In this document: piece by piece, positions 40,921-52,783 of the stretch
How positions within the stretch are numbered: the first letter of the stretch is position 1
How the letters are laid out: the number at the start of each line of letters is the position of its first letter
Assembly: GCF_003711515.1 (NCBI RefSeq)
Contig: NW_021167080.1
Span: 5,598,346 to 5,662,345 of the forward strand
From: Sodiomyces alkalinus F11
Taxonomy: Eukaryota; Ascomycota; Sordariomycetes; Glomerellales; Plectosphaerellaceae
Direction: 5' to 3'
Length of the DNA stretch: 64,000 bases
Notes under the pieces: model-generated
Seen by the model: only the letters and a program-made list of their open reading frames with translations
Database searches by the model: none
Told to the model about the DNA's origin: nothing
Made by a program: the position numbers and the translations under genes

Positions 40921-43900
40921 GTTGGGCTGGGGGGGTGCGAGGGTATCTGCCGAGCACAGACACCAAGAGGGCGATTATGCTATTAGTGGAGGGAAGGCAG
41001 TGATGTGTTTGCTCAAGAGACCAGCTCTTGTCCGTGAGGCAATGGGTGAAACCAAATAAGTGAAGAGATGAGATGCTGAGATGATGCCGTGAAGCCGGAG
41101 GATCGTGTTGAGGACGAACCCAAGAGATCTAAATTTTTCTTTTTGGATACCTTGAAAAGACCGAAAGGAAAGGACAGAGAATACAAAGGAGAGAGATGAT
41201 TGGAAAAGAGAAGCCAAACTCCAAAGAGACGTTGCGAGATGTTGAGATGAGAGGTGGCCATGGAAAGGGAGAGAGGGAAAGGGGCCATCTTTATCCTCGA
41301 TGAGAAACGGGGATCCAATGACTGGTGATCCAGTGCGACGAGGGTCAGGGACGGCGGTTCGAAAAGCCAAATCTCGGAAAGCTTGGGCCGCACGCGGCAG
41401 TCCATGGCATAGGTGTACGGAGTAGACCGTGGATGCAGACGTGGACGTGGCCGTGGTCGTGGTCGCGGTCGTGGGGATCCATGGCATGCATCGATGGGAC
41501 GTGGCGCGATGCCGCGGGCGCGGGACCCTTCGAACCGGGGGGTGTCGTTTTTCATCCTACTCACTACCATCCTTCCCATCTTCCCGAACAAGACTTTGAT
41601 GTGATCCGCAGCGGGACAGGGGGGGTTTAGACGGAGGCGCATGACGGCATCGTGGTGGTAGAGGAAGATGGAGGTGAGGGTCTTGTCCGCCTCGGCCATA
41701 AGACGTAACAGCCACGAATACTCAAAGATCTGAAACGAGACTACTGCCTTTGATATCTCTGACAGGAAGGTAAAAGCATACGGGTACAATACCCGCCTGA
41801 TCTTCGCAGAACCCTTTGGGAGTGCTTATGGCCTATGGATATGGTCGGGTGGAGGTGAACTTGACGATGGTGGTTGGATGGAAGTGGAAGAAGACGAGGT
41901 ACGTACCCAGAAAGCTTGTGGAGCTGTGCGGTGGGGATCCACAGCAAGATCCCCCAGTTCCCGAAGTCTCCTCTCCCAGAGCCAAGGGTTGGTGTTCCTT
42001 TCTTCGCGACTTTTCACTGGACGGCCACATCTGCACGCTTCCTGCAGGCGGCTATGACTCATTTCTAGGGGTGACAAGATGCAAAGTCACTTCGGCAGAA
42101 AAAGCTACCGGTGCACTACATCGCAATTAGGTCCTTAGGTACCTTACCCCACCAGAAAGCTGCAGACGATCTGCAGCTTCTAGCGTGTTTTTCCGAGCGT
42201 GTTAACTTCGTTGATGCTGACGACTCAACTCTGAACGCGGTCACCATAGTAACTCGCCCTCGTCCCTCGACCTCGTCCACCGTGATATGAACGCGCTCAG
42301 ATACCACTCGACGCGACGGACAAACATTGCCAAAATCAGCAGAGATGAGAATCGTGAACCATCACCGTGACAGGACTGAGGATTAGCTTAGCCGAGAACC
42401 AGCTCACCGTCAGAGACGCTGGTACGGATCCTCACTTGGCCAGCGCATCTTTGGCTTATTGTCTATACTCCGTGTACCTTCGCAATTTCCCCCAGCCGAG
42501 CGGCAATGTATAGAATGAGCTTGCCATATGGATACGAAAAAATCGAACCTGAACTGCCCGGGCACTGGGCACTCTGTCTGTCCCGTAATGAGAGAAGTGG
42601 TTCAGTGTATGGACCCTACCTTAGCCGCCACTTTCCAGCCCCACCAAAAGCCGTACGTTGTACCTGAACGTTTATGGCGGCGTCCGAGCTTCCCTTGTAA
42701 CCGCCCATCGGCTAGATGCCGTCCGCACGGCGCTTACACAGACGACATAGCTGGCGCGCTGCTGGGCCCCTGTCCCGTCCATCAAAATTACAACTGCACA
42801 GCTGACATTGAGCGCAATTGTTCCTTACCGTGTAATTAATACCTGTACTTCCCACCAGCCACCCGGAGGCATCGTTGTGAGACGTCAACTATGGCTTTGT
42901 CTAAGACTTGTGTCATCATTACCGGGCCGCCCCCGAATCCGCCGCCGTTAGTTCCCTCTCAGACAATGTTCGCAGCACGGGATCCAGCATGAAAGCGCAA
43001 AGTTGCCCTAATGTCTCTTGTGCGCCGGTTCTCTTCACTTGCCGCCGCAGCGGAGCCTCACAGAGCTGACTGTGTGAGCCTGAACCTGAAGCGATGCGTG
43101 CACGTACACCATGCAGCCGCGACGGTAAGCCGCGGTCTGGCTTTGTTTTAGCGACGGCGGCGAGCGCTAAGCCAAAGCGCCGTTCAATACGTAGAAATTT
43201 GGTACTTGGACTCGGCCGTTGATTAGTGGAGGACGGGAGGCTCGAACGGTTACCTAATTCCCCTGCGAGGTCTAGATCATGTCCCCATAAAAAAAAGGAA
43301 TCTACGGATAGTTCTTAAAACGGGACGCGGGAAAGTCGAGAGAAACGGGAACGGAACAGGTCACCATTGCACAGCCTCGAAACTCCTGGCGCGTAGCTGC
43401 CACGTTTTACGATCCCAGCGCCTGCGATGGAAAATATACGTGTACGGGAATATACAGGAACGCGACGGCGCTGTTCTGTATCGGCATTGGCTCAAAACGA
43501 GGTACACACATTCTCTGGCTTGCCATTGGTTACCAGTTTCGCGCCCAACGGTGAGCTGCCAATCTCGACGCGACGCCGTGAGGTTCCATCCAATCGGGAC
43601 GCGAATTGTCGTGCCATCCACTCGGTTGGTTGATAAATAAGGATTGAAGGTCTTGGCATGCGCAACGGCCCTGCGTCCGTACTCCGTCCCGAGGATAGAC
43701 AGATGCGGGCGAACGACGGACTGATGAATGCAGAAAGCAGCCTACACTAATTAGAACTCGATCTTCCCACGACAGTGTTTCCCTACCCCATGTTTTGTTT
43801 CAGAAACATCGGCCACATCTACCATCGTGGTGTTTCATCTCTTCTTTATGCTATGACTCACAATAGCCATGAACCAGGCTTGTCGGCCTGCATTCAAGTG

Positions 43901-44950
43901 GAGGATCCGGCAATCATCTTATCCCTAGGGAACCGGACAACGCAGGCGTCGGGCGAGTTGGGGAGCAGAGCTAAGCTCTCTAAATTGCAAGACATGACAG
44001 AAGGAAGTCTCCGTCGCCTCACTTCTAATTATCGTTGACGAATGGCTTCCTCCTTTCAATATATGGTCGTCACCTCCACGATCCACGTTAAAAACATCTT
44101 CATGTCGGCACCTTGACTCCAGTCGAAATAGCCTCACCCAATAGTGTACTTGTAATGAACTGCTGAAGAGGCAGACACTCCGGGGAATTTGTGTGCTCTC
44201 TTTCCATGCTAGGGCCAGGGGAAACCTGTGAAGCAAGCGACGTCCATCGCTCATGGCGTGCAGGAGACTTAGGTTGCCTGATATTCCGTTGGGCCCAAGA
44301 CGATGATGTTCTCCAATGCCGCGAGATTCGCAGTCAAGATGTATCAATTCCCTTCCGTTATTATGAGGCCGTTTCATCAGGCATGGGTGCCGCCAATCCC
44401 TCCCTGGTATCAGTCATTGTCTGGAAACCAGATATAAAGTGCAGCAGTACCTTATATACATTGTTCTGCGTGCTGTCGAGCCTGTCATCAGATCCCGAAA
44501 GACAAAAACCATTAAACCGTAAGGTACAATTCCGTTCAACGCCAGCGACTCCCACCGTGATTGATATTGGAGAGGTGGTCCGAACCCTTTCTCGTCCCGG
44601 CGACGGGCATAGGAAAGTCCCGTTATTCGTCGGCCCCCTAGTAGTCTCCCCTGCCGAGAACCCCTCAAATCCGTTTCCCTGCTTTGGAATCCTGTCTAGA
44701 AATGAAGAACATGCCTGGCACCGCGTACGTATATCTAATTTTTTTTCTTTCGTTTCGTCGTTTCTGTGAAGCCCGTGGGAACCGAGGGAATTTCGATAAG
44801 ACAGCGAAACAATGTCGAGATCCGATGCGATATTCTCGTTCGTGGGAAGGCTTTTTCTCTCTCTCTTTTCTATAACCTTGGTTGTTGTCGTGAGTCGTGA
44901 GGAGGGGAAGAAAAAACAGGGTGGAACGCCAGGGAAGATGACGGCCATCT
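40921..44950. other. Gene-poor stretch of 4.0 kb
   Basis: I found no convincing gene. It includes a GTGGNC-type repeat at about 41431-41475, AGGTACC words (TTAGGTACCTTA near 42135-42146), and long open frames of 90-190 codons without domains (for example around 44191-44769). Part is the promoter of the gene to the left and the 3' flank of the SHE3-like gene to the right. Non-coding RNA cannot be excluded. Confidence 0.45.
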
Positions 44951-46376
44951 TCAGCCCGCATCCTTGACGTTCTCTTTCACGTTCAGTGCCCACTTCAACT
45001 TGTTCAGCACATCCCTCGTCTCCTGGAGCATCCTTTCCTGCTCGGCCTCCCTCTCCGCCGCGTGGGTCTTGATGTCCGACAGCGCTTCCTCCTGCTGACG
45101 CTTGTACTCCTCGAACTTGGCCTCCATCTCGTCCCGCTGCCGCTTCAGCTCGCGGATGTTGCCGTCCTGCTGGTCGCAGAGCTCCTGGAGCGTCGATATC
45201 TTCTCGTCGTCGCGCCGCCTCTCCGCCACGAGGTCGTCCATCTCCCCCCTGAGCTTCCGATGGACCCGCTTCACCTCCTCGCCTTGCTCCCGCCAGTGCG
45301 ACGAGATGGCGTTGTACCGCCCTTCCATGAGCGCCGCGTACGTGTTGGCCTCTTCGACCTGCCGCGTCGTCGCCACCCGCGTCTTCTCCATCTCGGCCCG
45401 CCAGTTGCTCTCGCGCTCCAGCGCCTCGGCCGCCCGCTGCTTCTCGTGGCCCACGGCCCACATCAGCGTCTCGACCTGCCGTTCCTTGCGGGCCAGTAGT
45501 GTCTTGGTCACCGACGCCTCGAGGAGCTGGCTTTCGTGCTCGCCGATCATGCGCTCCATCCGCTCCTCCGCCACCTTGGCTTCCCGCTTGGCCTCGTCCG
45601 CCCGCAGCCGTTCGAGTTGGATTTCGCGTTTCAGCGCGTCATTGTCGCTGACGAGCTTGTTGATCACCCGGCCCGTCTTTCCCAACCCGGCTTTCCCGAT
45701 CGTCGAGTCCCACGCGCCCGGGTTTTCTTCTGATTCCTGCCTCATCGGGGAGACCATCGCACGTATTGTGGCGTCGCCGTTGCTCGTTTGCGAGCTGTAT
45801 CGGACGTCTGAGGCTCTTTCTTGGTGGGACGACGACATGGTGATTCTGCTCGCGTTGCTGTTGACCGAGCTGGAGAAGGGCGAGGTACGAGAGGGGGCGT
45901 CGGAACTGGTGTCGCTGGGGTCTCCGAAGCTGGGTACGGTGCGGATGGTCTGAACCATGGTAGGAGTCGCATGTGAGGAAGGCGTTGGGGAGCTGAGGGT
46001 AGCGTGGTTGTTTTGGAGACGATTCACGCTTCGGGAAGAGGTAATGGCAGTTGTAGGGCTCGGGGTTGACGGTGCATTTGGTAAATATGGTGGTTCGCCG
46101 GGCTGTGATGCTGGTGTTTGTCGGGTGGCTATCAAGCTGTTAGCTGGCTGCTCTCGCATGAACCATAGTGGCGATGATGCTATTATGTTTGAACCTTGCT
46201 ACGCGGTTCTGTTTTCCGTGTTGAGACCAATATAGCAAAGCAGAGACACGAGTTGAAGAGAGCGACAAAGGGGTTTCCATACCGTCTCCTAGGTCTTTGT
46301 CCGTAGAGTTGATGGATATGTCTATCGATTTAGAAGAACCATGGGATTTTCGATACTTCTGTAATCGACTTCGCAT
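44951..46376 (-). CDS. SHE3-like coiled-coil protein, 423 aa
   Basis: Exons complement(46283-46376) and complement(44951-46128), phase 1. The junction is supported by a GGTATG donor and AGCTAAC branch followed by TTGATAG; reading through gives a short alternative start inside the intron. I start at MRSRLQKYRK (46376); an in-frame ATG at 46463 would add 29 residues. The N-terminal 150 residues are Ser/Thr/Pro-rich. Then comes WDSTIGKAGLGKTGRVINKLVSDNDALKREI, which matches my memory of the SWI5-dependent HO expression protein 3 (SHE3) family of filamentous fungi, followed by about 250 residues of almost unbroken coiled coil to the C-terminus. In yeast She3 links myosin V to localised mRNAs; a cargo-adaptor role here is inference. 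Confidence 0.78.
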
Positions 46377-47678
46377 GTCTATTGCCCACCTCCCAGCATG
46401 GGAAGAAGTCCACAGCAGCTGCTGTGCTATGAAGAATCCAGTGGCGGCCGCGTTTTTGGACACGAGCGACTCGTCTATCGAGAGAGTGACGGGGATAGGT
46501 AGATACCTAGGTATTCAACTAATCGCTGGCTAAATCGGAAGGGGAGCGACAGTGATCGAAATAGAACCTGAATGGGAACCGAAGCGAGTTAGTACAAGTA
46601 CAATTCGAAAGGAGAATGTAATTGAAGCCATTCAGCCAAGAACAAACCTGAAAATGAGCGAACGGTGTTAATTGTGAAGGAGGATGGAGGAGAAGAAACA
46701 CGTCGCCCATTATTAGTCTTTTTCTGATGAAAGCCGCCTTCTGCCACTCTCGGCCAGGTACAGGATTGAGTACCTTGGGTCTGTCAGGTACCTTACCTTA
46801 CAGTGCATGTATTCTTTGGTTTCTTTGGTTTCTTTGGGGACAGGACATTTGAGTTCCCGTACACGTACATACAACGTACACTGGCCGGCCCGCAGCGCAA
46901 TGACCGTCTTTTTCCCGCCCCACTAAAGCAGCCACTAAAAACAACTTTCGAGCCTCGTTGCGTCCCACCAGCACGGACAGGTCATGAGCTGGGGGACCTG
47001 TCAGCGTGTCTGCCCCTGTTAAATTACCTCATAAGCTCTAGGCGTCTGGTCTGTAAGGTACTTCACAGTTTGTAATTATGAGCTGCCGCCGCCTTCTCAG
47101 CAACTCGAGAAACCCGACCTCAAGTCGGCCTGAAATATACGAACTACCTTACACTACCTATCGTTCCCTTCATCTTTCAGGCCAATGAGCTTGGCCCTAA
47201 CCAAGGTAGGTATTGTTTGTGACTTGCTTTTCCTGACCTACGAGTAAGACCTATCCTATCACCCTCCCGCTCCTGTGTAGTGTGAGTCTCTGTTCAATGT
47301 AAACTGGTTCTTCCGAGATTCCCACGAAGTATTCTTACGGATTATGTCGTCGGGCTTGGCGAACGACACCTCCGTTGGATACCGCCTTGAAGACGTGCCC
47401 CATCCAAAATACACACCCCTTCCGATAGTCCCTCTTCGCGTTCTTTTTTCCTTGCGACCCCGTCCCATTGCAGACACCAGAATCAGACCAGTTCCCAGAC
47501 GATCCGAATTCCCCGAGTCCCGTTGCGGTGGGGGAGCATCAGAAAAGGTAAGGGAGGGATTAGCTCCATAACGTCAAGTACCATCCTCGCCAATGCTAAT
47601 AATGGTGGCGCGGCGCTGTGAGACCGAAACGAAACAGATTAAGTGTCGTACGGAGGTAGGTTGCAGGTTACATGCCCG

Positions 47679-47712
<34 letters not shown>

Positions 47713-47717
47713 CTGCC
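46377..47717. other. Spacer before symplekin
   Basis: No gene seen. It has the 14-mer GGTACCTTACCTTA at 46787-46800, a TTTGGTTTC tandem at about 46815-46840 and the C32 run at 47679-47710. Confidence 0.5.
47679..47710. repeat. C32 homopolymer beside the symplekin stop codon
   Basis: 32 consecutive C on the plus strand, seven bases past the symplekin stop, so the mRNA 3'UTR would start with a 32-G run. Confidence 0.85.
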
Positions 47718-50325
47718 TCACGCCGCAGCGACAGCGGTGGAAGAGGTTGCTGTGCCATTATTTTCTGCGTCCCGGGTGGCCGCCTCCAGAAAGGCCGGCC
47801 GGAACTTGGCCAGGTATTTGCCCGCCATCGGACGCGCCTCTTCGTCTAAGCAAAAAAAACACATGTCAGCTACGCATCAGACAACGACAGGAACGGAAAC
47901 AAGGATTAGTGTCTGACTTACACTCTTGCCATATTTCTTGCACAGTGTCGAGTGCGAGCTCCTTGGCTGGTGGCCGCATCATTACCACATATAGTAGGCT
48001 CGTCAGCGCCAGTGGCACCACTGAAGGATCTCGGCAGATGAGTTTCACGCGAGAGAAGATAGCCGCCGTCAGGTCTGGGATCTCGCCGAGAAACCGTGTC
48101 AACACCTTATCTTGCGCATGGAGGTACTGGGAAAACCCGTCGATGAGCTTCAGCGCCCACTTTTCGTAGTGAAGACGTGGGTGTCCCCCTTCCTTCTGTT
48201 GCATTCGATCGTTATACCACTCCTCCGCTAGCCAGGTAATAGCGACGTCGATTCGTCTCCGGAAGTCTTCCAGCACGTAGGTGTATAGGGACTCCCGGAT
48301 GCTGTCGCCGAGAATAGCCGGGGCCGGGGAATCGCTATACTCGTCCTTGATGGAGATTTCACCTTCCTCGGCAGAACACCGGCTTGCCAGTCGCGTCACG
48401 ATGGCAATCCACGATTCTCTGTCGTTGCTACCGGCCGCCAGCCTATTGATGCCAGACCGTGGCCGCTTGTTGACGTCCTCAAGCGTCTTGACGAACTCGA
48501 GCAGTGACAAAACGGAGCCCTGGCCTCCGCCGAGCGCCGCCTCGGGTGTCAATGGGGTGGGCGGCGGTAACTTGAAAGACTTGAGAGACAATTCCGTCAC
48601 ATCGGGCTGGTCATTCGCCTGGCCGTCGAGTTTGTTCAAAATTTGTTCTGTATCCTCAGCCGCAAAGAAGTCGGGTTCATAGTCGTCGTCCTCGTCCTCG
48701 TCGACACCCAGAGGTGCCGTGTTCGGATCCAGTTCTGGGATGGGCATCGCCGCCAGAGCGGCGAACCTTCCTTTTATCCCCTACAAGAAGAATCCGTGTC
48801 AGCTGCACAACGCGCTCGGACGCAAGAAAGTCGGTATGACATACCTCAACGGCCTTGGACAGGAGTTGCGGATTGATCCTTGCCAATGTAGATACGTTGA
48901 TTTTCGCGACCATGGCAGCGGGGACCGTCGAAATGTCAAAACCCTTGAGCCCTTCACCACCACTGAGGGTATAAACGTCGGCCAAGTTATGGCGGCCAGG
49001 TGGCAAGGGGTCAACTTGAAGCTGCTCAGGGTTAGCCGGCGGTGCTTGCGTCCGTTGCCGTTTGGCGTCAGCTCCGGCGGATTGTGCTTCTAGCGCGCGT
49101 TTCCGCCCTGCTTCTTCGAGTATCTCGCTGCGCATCCGCATCATTCCCTCCACGTGCTGTTGTATCCGCTGAGCAAGAGGACTATGCGGATCACTACATA
49201 TCGGACGTTAGCCAAAGAAAAAGAAAAAAAAAAGATCTACCAGTACGAGATGACGGGGTTTGGTAACATGCCGTTTCGCAATGTGAAGCAGGAGCATGCG
49301 CGTAGTCTTCTCCATAGACTTGATGAGCACTCGGTTGCGGGGGGTCACTGGTGAATTGGCTAGTTTGAAAGGGTTGAAGTTGAAGATGGCGTTGAATATC
49401 CTGTTCACTGTATTGGGTCGCGTCCGAACGAGGATGGCGAGGGAGTTGAGAATGGCATCTACGAGGAGGGCGTCGCTACACAGAAATCATACCGCCCGTT
49501 AGTCACTGGCGGCTAGCGCATAACAGGTCTAGGCGGTCGGTCGCAGTTCCTCACCTGCTATGATCTTGCAACCCCCCCAGAATCCGATCTAATAGACCGG
49601 CTGCTTCAGCCTCTAAGGTACGAACATCGAGGGTTTGATGGTTGGGCGGTACTTTGTCTAGGGAGATGTCGAGGGAATCGCCTCTCTGCAACGGGCACGT
49701 CAGTGTATTTGTCCCGGTCTATCTCTAGGATATCCTGAGGTCGTACCCTAGGCTCCTGTGGATTGACAGGTGACTGGGCCAGCACAACGCGCTGCGCAAA
49801 CTTGACGCAACATATCCTGACTGACGGCTCAGCCTTCTCCCATATCTGTAGAATCCTGGCTTTGATCTTGGTCATGTGCTCCCAAGTCATGTTATCGTAC
49901 GAGTTGTTGATGCTGCCCGACGTTGTCAGTGCTTCTGCTGGCACGAGCAGGTTGTTTGAGAATCTAGAGCAAAAACTTCCGACTCACATCCATCGTAGTG
50001 TCAGCGGGTATATACTCGCAGCCGCCTGAATGGCACTACGGAGAACTTGTATATCCTGTCCGGGGTCCTCGAGTGTGTCTTTTAATGTTTCGAGAATAAA
50101 GGGCTGCAAGGTTTCCTTGTCTCCAAGGGGGATCGCTGGTGTTGCGAAGGCCTCGGCCAGAAAATCGACACCCCATCTTCGCAATTCGATGTGGGCAGAC
50201 GGGGAGATGATGGGTAGAATGCTCTTTATAACGCTTGAATAGTACTTGACGTCGCCCAAAACCAACTTTCGCGCGTCGTTGAGCTGCCGTATTTGGTCGC
50301 TGACAGAAAGCTGAGGAGCTGGCAT
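47718..50325 (-). CDS. PTA1: Symplekin/Pta1, mRNA cleavage and polyadenylation factor subunit, 724 aa
   Basis: Scaffold of the cleavage and polyadenylation factor in the nucleus. Seven exons: complement(49988-50325), (49747-49912), (49555-49685), (49272-49475), (48845-49193), (47922-48780), (47718-47845); sum 725 codons with stop. The N-terminus has the HEAT-like symplekin/Pta1 domain: QIRQLNDARKLVLGDVKYY, VIKSILPII, RRWGVDFLAEAF, ALLVDAILNSLAILVRTRP, MEKTTRMLLLHIAKRDPHSP. The middle is K/R- and P-rich, then LLSKAVEGIKGRFAALAAMPIPELDPNTAP and an acidic patch, and a second helical part with WLAEEWYNDR and LHYEKWALKLIDGF. Intron 4 (49194-49271) has a GC donor (CG/GCATGT); the only nearby GT would read into a stop. 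C-terminal Ala/Thr-rich end. Start chosen at MPAPQLS; an ATG at 50367 would add 14 residues. Confidence 0.92.
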
Positions 50326-51302
50326 GTTGGGCAGGCAATGGTGAGAAGAAGGTAAGGGGTATTTCAATGTCGACGTGCACGACGAATGACCTGTCGAAGA
50401 AGTCTGAATGGGGCGGAGAAGAAGTGTTCAAGGAATGCGGCTGATGCGGTGTTAAGATGAAGGCATTATCGGGTTTGCGCGTAGCGAAGCAGAGCAGCAG
50501 GCCTTGGCCCAGAATCGCAAAACTTTCTCAGCGTTCAGGATCCTCAGCATGCACACCTCGCTGGCATTAGTACTGTTTGTCTTCTCTGATGATAATAAGA
50601 TTTCGGTAAATTTCGTCGGTGCAATGAAACAGTGTTGTTGGATGTTTGCCTGGATTTGATCTGTCCCGGGGTGCTGTGAACTGAAGTGTAGTGTGTTAAT
50701 AAGGTAGGTAGGGTAGGTTAAAAGATGGACAAGCTTCGAACCAGAATACGCGACGGGAAAGCCATTGCGTAGGTGGTCAATGCGTCACCTTCCGCAGGGC
50801 AAGCCTTATTCTACATAGGTACCTGGAGCTGGCGAGGACCCTTGTGACTGGGGAACATGTAGCCGCGACATATGTCTTCAGAGGTTTGCCATGTGTCATA
50901 ACTACACCGACCCGACGTACGTCAGAAATTCGGGACAAACATTATTCAATAACGCGCAAATACGAGATGACAATTCCCCCTGACTGTGCTCTTCCCACAG
51001 GGTTCAGATTGATTTTTGGGCGAAAGATGAGGACGTGTAAATACAACGGGGAAGTAGCTGGTACTTCGATATGTCAGTATCAGATATTCCGACATTTCTC
51101 CGTTGAGCTTTATGATCGGCAACTTTCAATTGTAGTGTAGTTCCATCCCATCGGCGCCATTGCCTTTTTTTCCGACTTCACCACCGACGACTTCACCAAC
51201 GACTCTTGACCAAGACTTCTTCAACCTCCAAGCGCCCTCGAGTCACCAACTGACGCTTCATACGAGCTCCCCAGCACTCCTGAAACATTGGGAACTCCCA
51301 TC
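50326..51302. promoter_or_regulatory. Divergent promoter region, symplekin / COA3
   Basis: No gene seen. It has AGGTAGGTAGGGTAGG words near 50704-50718 and pyrimidine-rich repeats (CACCGACGACTTCACCAACGAC) just before the COA3 start. Confidence 0.5.
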
Positions 51303-51657
51303 ATGGTCGGGTGGGTGACTGTGGAAAGTCGAATGCTCTGCTCGGAAGTGGGCTGATCGAGTTGTAGGCCACGGGTATCGTCGTACTACGACCGCAATCT
51401 GAGGCAAGGCCCGGCCTTGATCAGAGCGCGGAAGCCATATCTCGTCAGAAATACCGTGGTGGGACTGGGCTTAACTGCGCTTGTTGGGACTGTTTGTACG
51501 TGAAGGACTGACGCTCTCCGTTCCCGACCCTGACCGTGGCCGCTGACGACTGCAATGACTAGACTGGTACACAATCAAGGCTGTTGGCCAAGATAATTTC
51601 GAAGACGTCAAAGTACCTGATACGCCGAGGCAACCCCAACAACCCAAGTCTAGCTGA
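51303..51657 (+). CDS. COA3: Cytochrome c oxidase assembly factor 3, 76 aa
   Basis: Small inner mitochondrial membrane protein that binds newly made Cox1 with Cox14 and regulates its translation. It is easily missed because it is split in three: exons 51303-51310 (8 bp, ATG GTC GG), 51368-51495 and 51563-51657, total 77 codons with stop. The protein reads MVGPRVSSYYDRNLRQGPAL, then RARKPYLVRNTVVGLGLTAL, a single membrane helix at about residues 34-51, then a short C-terminal tail VGQDNFEDVKVPDTPRQP. The YYDR...GPALIRARxPYLxxN and DVxxPDTPRQP motifs are those of fungal Coa3. Each splice site has a good donor and YAG acceptor, and no other open frame covers these motifs. Confidence 0.9.
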
Positions 51658-52783
51658 GAGCCTGCGGGGCCGATTTTCTCTCTCCGCTTCGCATGCAATC
51701 GAAGTTGTACGATACATGGCACTGGGCGAAAAGGCGGCCTCCGAAGTACGAACAGTCCGATGGAGGGGATAGAGGGCTCGTGGCGCCAGGAGTCAGTATT
51801 GAGCCAGGTCCCTTTTGACCAGAGATGGGCCGAGGTGTCGGGGGCGAGTTATGTGGTTTATATGTAAATATATTTTTTGTACACCTACAGACAGCCATTG
51901 GTTCTCGCCTCTTCTTTCATCAACCAGCCCGAGATATGTCGAAATTCCCAGTGGAGTGAATGAGGTTAGTGCAGTCACGATAGTTCCGTTGGTTATATGG
52001 GAGGGAGAAGACACCCCGCTTATTTGAGGACCTTATGTGAGGAGCCTCTATTGCTATCTCGATATCTCTGTAGTCCTGGGCTTTTTGCGAGTTGGAAGGT
52101 CATCTATCCTTTGTGTCGACTCCGTTTACAGCCGCCTGAGGCTTTCTTTGGTCTCAAGGTATTGTTAGGTAGGTAGTGGGGATGGCTGGTGCTTGGCTAA
52201 GGTTGAGAATAATATTCAACGAACGTGGGGAGAGAGCCCGAGCATGACGGGTCATTTTCGCTTGAATACCTGAATACCAGCTGCCCAGAGCCGGACGAAT
52301 AAATTTATAATTACCGTATTTATCGATACCTACGTAGAAGCTTGCACGACGACTTCAGTCCAGGAACCACCAATTCCAGATTAGGTGGTAGTTGGATGCA
52401 GGGGCCATCTAGCGGTGAAGGGTACCAGCTACTTCTGTCGGCTCATAGAAATCTATATGACTAAAGGTATCCCGTACAATCAGCTCCAACGCTAACTCGG
52501 CGTGTGCAGGGGGGGTGTTCACTAGAATCACTATAGGCAGTTATTTACCCCCTTCCTTCCCCCCTATCGCGGTCCATGTTGACGTGCCCCGCCTCAGAAA
52601 AGCCCACAACAACCCGGCCCCTTCAACAACCCGAAATCCACTGGCTATTACCATACCAATCTCTCTTCTTCCTCCCCTTCTTGGACCTCGCCTGGCGCTG
52701 TGCGCGTGATATCCGCCTGATTTTATCTTCTTGTTCTCTCTCCTTGTCTCTACACCTGGTATCTCATCTCGCTGTTGTCAACC
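51658..52783. other. Spacer, COA3 to alpha-tubulin
   Basis: Three-prime flank of COA3 and promoter of tubulin. A TAGGTAGGTAG word lies at 52166-52176; the last 200 bp before the tubulin ATG are CT-rich. No gene seen. Confidence 0.5.

Noticed and set aside
44191..44769. A 192-codon plus-strand frame in the 41-45 kb stretch
   Set aside because: No domain, mixed composition typical of non-coding DNA, no splice partners. Kept as a possibility only.
44361..45461. A 366-codon frame overlapping the SHE3-like gene in another frame
   Set aside because: It is Gly/Arg/Ala-rich where it overlaps the coiled-coil exon and then continues into the spacer; no homology, so a shadow frame.
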